64,000 nucleotides of DNA, from the NCBI RefSeq assembly GCF_014651115.1, contig NZ_BMWG01000005.1:247071-311070 (forward strand), read 5' to 3'. Positions 62,486-64,000 of the stretch are shown in pieces. Position numbers and translations under genes: made by a program. The number at the start of each line of letters is the position of its first letter. Within the stretch, counting starts at the first letter, position 1. A model generated the notes under the pieces. It did not search any database. It worked only from the letters and a program-made list of their open reading frames with translations, and was not told where the DNA came from. Source of the DNA: Streptomyces inusitatus. Its GTDB lineage: Bacteria; Actinomycetota; Actinomycetes; Streptomycetales; Streptomycetaceae.

Positions 62486-63790
62486 TCACCGCTCCGGGTC
62501 CACCACTCCTCGGGGCGGCCGGGCGAAGCCCGTCAGCTCCGCGCGGCTCAGTCCGGTGAGCCGGGCGACCTCCCCGGCGTCCAGCGCCCCGCAGTCGAGA
62601 CCGCGCAGCAGATGGGCGCCGAGGGCCCTGGCCGTGGCGGGCTCGTCGAGGACGCCCCCGCCGTCCGCGCGTCGCTCCGGGTCCGCGTACGCGGCGAGCC
62701 TGGCCGCCGTCCGCTCCAAGTCCTCCCGGTAGTGGGCGAACACGGCGGCGTAGCGGGTCGGCAGCTGGCCGGGGTGGATGTCCCAGCCCTGGTGGTAGGC
62801 GCGGGCGAGGGCCCGGCGGACCAGCCCGTAGTGCAGCCGCCAGGCCTCGTGGACCCGGGCGGTGGGTCCCGTGGGCAGGAGGTTGGCGGAGCCGTCGCTG
62901 ACCCGTACGCCGGTGCCCGCGGCGGCGACCTGCATCACGGCCTTGGCGTGGTCGGCGGCCGGGTGGTCGCTTCTCTGGTGGGCCGGGCCGATGCCGAGGG
63001 CGGCGCTGTAGTCGAAGGTGCCGTAGTGCAGTCCGGTGGCGCGGCCGTCGGCCGCGTCGATCATCCGCGCGACGGTGGCCGTGCCGTCGGCTGCGAGGAT
63101 CGACTGGCTGGTCTCGATCTGGATCTCGAAGCCGATCCGGCCCGCCGGGAGTCCATGGGTCTCCTCGAAGGCTCCGAGGAGCCGGGCGAAGGCCGCGGCC
63201 TGCTCGGCGAAGCTGACTTTGGGGAGGGTGAGGACGAGCCCCCCGGGCAGTCCGCCCGCCGCCATCAGCCCGGTGAGGAAGACATCGAGGGTGCGGACGG
63301 CCCGGGCGCGGACGGCGGGCTCCAGGCACTTGGTCCGGATGCCCGTGTACGGGGCGGCCGTGCCGTCCTCGTACGCGCGGGCGACGAGCAGGGCGGCGCG
63401 CGCCGCGTCCGCGTCCTCTTCGGCGTCGGTGCGGCCCCGGTAGCCGTCCTCGAAGTCGATCCGCAGATCTTCCACGGGCTCGCTTTCGAGCTTGGCCCGT
63501 ACGCGGTGGTGGACCGGCTCCGCGAGACGGTCCGGGAGTCCGACGGCGGCGGCGAAGGCCCCGGCGTCCGGGGCGTGTTCGTCGAGCGCGGCGAGCGCCC
63601 GGTCGCCCCAGGAGCGGACGGTCCCGGCAGTGAGGGCGTCGGCGGGAACGTAGACGGTGTGGACGGGCTGGCGGGTGCCGGGGTCTCCGGGGTAGCGCCG
63701 GGTCAGCTCCGCGTCGACCGGCGCGAGGGCCGCGTCGATCTCCGCCCCGACCGCCGGGCCGAGGCTGGTGGCGATCCGCCGGTCCGTCAT
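62486..63790 (-). CDS. HpcH/HpaI aldolase/CitE-like protein (DUF6986-type)
   Basis: This 434-residue protein has the CitE/HpcH TIM-barrel features EPVEDLRIDFEDGYRG (metal-binding Glu/Asp) and GLVLTLPKVSFAEQAA. A second conserved area reads RIGFEIQIETSQSIL. It resembles malyl-CoA/citramalyl-CoA lyase-like enzymes and matches my memory of DUF6986. The substrate is unknown. ATG 63790. It lies downstream of the terminator of the etfA operon and convergent to the LacI gene, 19 bp apart. Confidence 0.8.
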   Translation of the reverse strand: MTDRRIATSLGPAVGAEIDAALAPVDAELTRRYPGDPGTRQPVHTVYVPADALTAGTVRSWGDRALAALDEHAPDAGAFAAAVGLPDRLAEPVHHRVRAKLESEPVEDLRIDFEDGYRGRTDAEEDADAARAALLVARAYEDGTAAPYTGIRTKCLEPAVRARAVRTLDVFLTGLMAAGGLPGGLVLTLPKVSFAEQAAAFARLLGAFEETHGLPAGRIGFEIQIETSQSILAADGTATVARMIDAADGRATGLHYGTFDYSAALGIGPAHQRSDHPAADHAKAVMQVAAAGTGVRVSDGSANLLPTGPTARVHEAWRLHYGLVRRALARAYHQGWDIHPGQLPTRYAAVFAHYREDLERTAARLAAYADPERRADGGGVLDEPATARALGAHLLRGLDCGALDAGEVARLTGLSRAELTGFARPPRGVVDPER

Positions 63791-63861
63791 GCGAACACCC
63801 TCCCGGTTCCGCTCAGGCGAAGCTAACGGCGGCCGCGGCCCTCGTCAACGGCCCGGGAACG

Positions 63862-63902
63862 GCCGGGGGCCGTACGGAGTCGGTCTCCGTACGGCCCCCG
63901 GC
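63862..63902 (-). terminator. Strong terminator hairpin downstream of etfA
   Basis: An 18-bp perfect stem (63862-63879 with 63885-63902) closes on a TCGGT loop, 17 bp after the etfA stop on the minus strand. It is the strongest terminator candidate in the window and separates the etf operon from the CitE-like gene. Confidence 0.8.
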
Positions 63903-63919
63903 GCGGCTCGCGTGCTGTG

Positions 63920-64000
63920 TCAGTTCTTGCGGTGGTCGATGTCTTCGGTGAGTTGGGGCAGGACGGTGAAGAGGTCTCCGACGACGCCGTAGTCGGCGAG
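63920..64000 (-). CDS. etfA: Electron transfer flavoprotein alpha subunit, C-terminus only
   Basis: Only the last 26 residues are in the window (LADYGVVGDLFTVLPQLTED then IDHRKN). The segment ADYGVVGDLFTVLPQLTE is the typical end of EtfA, which binds FAD and passes electrons from acyl-CoA dehydrogenases to the respiratory chain. The rest of the gene, and presumably etfB upstream of it, lie beyond base 64000. Confidence 0.75.
   Translation of the reverse strand, partial: LADYGVVGDLFTVLPQLTEDIDHRKN

Overview
The window is a high-GC chromosomal segment from a Streptomyces or a very close actinomycete. The evidence is third-position G/C codon bias, frequent GTG starts, rare TTA codons, Streptomyces-type protein families (streptophobe-like membrane protein, DUF6777, DUF6299, DUF6643 and DUF6332 types, FHA/Ser-Thr kinase proteins, BldG/RsbW-type ATPases) and an IdeR/DmdR-type iron box. 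No rRNA, tRNA, CRISPR array, prophage or large biosynthetic cluster was seen. Most genes look like vertically inherited core or conserved genes. The only mobile trace is a small MITE-like element near 45.0-45.2 kb.

Layout. 0-5 kb: the 3' part of nagB, a TTA-containing flavohemoprotein, and a leftward set of aldehyde dehydrogenase, hypothetical and nitrilase-family amidohydrolase. 5.3-10.4 kb: the methylmalonyl-CoA mutase operon mutA-mutB-meaB. 10.4-16.1 kb: a methyltransferase with an iron box upstream, then a glycosidase pair (GH4 and GH38). 16.3-23.2 kb: a signalling and export neighbourhood with an FHA-FHA-ABC transporter, an SH3-like protein, a soluble Ser/Thr kinase, a polytopic membrane protein and a proline-rich anchored protein. 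23.2-32.9 kb: a GNAT enzyme, an amino-acid permease with an unknown TTA-containing partner, a secreted DUF6299-type protein, a GAF/PAS/PP2C phosphatase, a MurR/RpiR regulator, a Clp-N/HTH protein with two operators, and a Nudix hydrolase.

33-45 kb: apolipoprotein N-acyltransferase, a PH-like membrane protein, a glutamate-racemase-like protein, an HpnB-type glycosyltransferase, a double TerD protein, a small Pro/Gln-rich protein, a beta-helix/AAA+ fusion, and a large membrane hydrolase. The last two overlap at their 3' ends. 45-56.6 kb: the MITE-like element, a DeoR regulator, an SRPBCC protein, a Cds1-type PLP enzyme, an anti-sigma-like ATPase with a His-rich tail, a BrkB/YihY protein, a ROK repressor, a DUF6332 protein, a two-component system (kinase and LuxR regulator, ATGA-coupled), a TetR/F420-type reductase pair with three operator-like sites, and a geranylgeranyl-reductase-type flavoprotein. 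56.6-64 kb: an M20 peptidase, a striking 23-bp inverted repeat, a metallo-beta-lactamase-fold hydrolase, a P-loop/Nudix fusion, a ROK sugar kinase and LacI regulator sharing a perfect LacI operator, a CitE/HpcH-like protein, a strong terminator, and the extreme C-terminus of etfA.

Regulatory themes. Several genes lack a Shine-Dalgarno sequence but have a TANNNT box 6-7 nt before the start codon, which suggests leaderless transcripts (mutA, the FHA-ABC gene, the small Pro/Gln-rich gene, the MBL-fold gene, and possibly the streptophobe-like gene). Three regulator genes sit beside palindromes that look like their own operators (Clp-N/HTH, TetR, LacI). A fourth, RpiR, has a family-like palindrome downstream with no obvious target gene.
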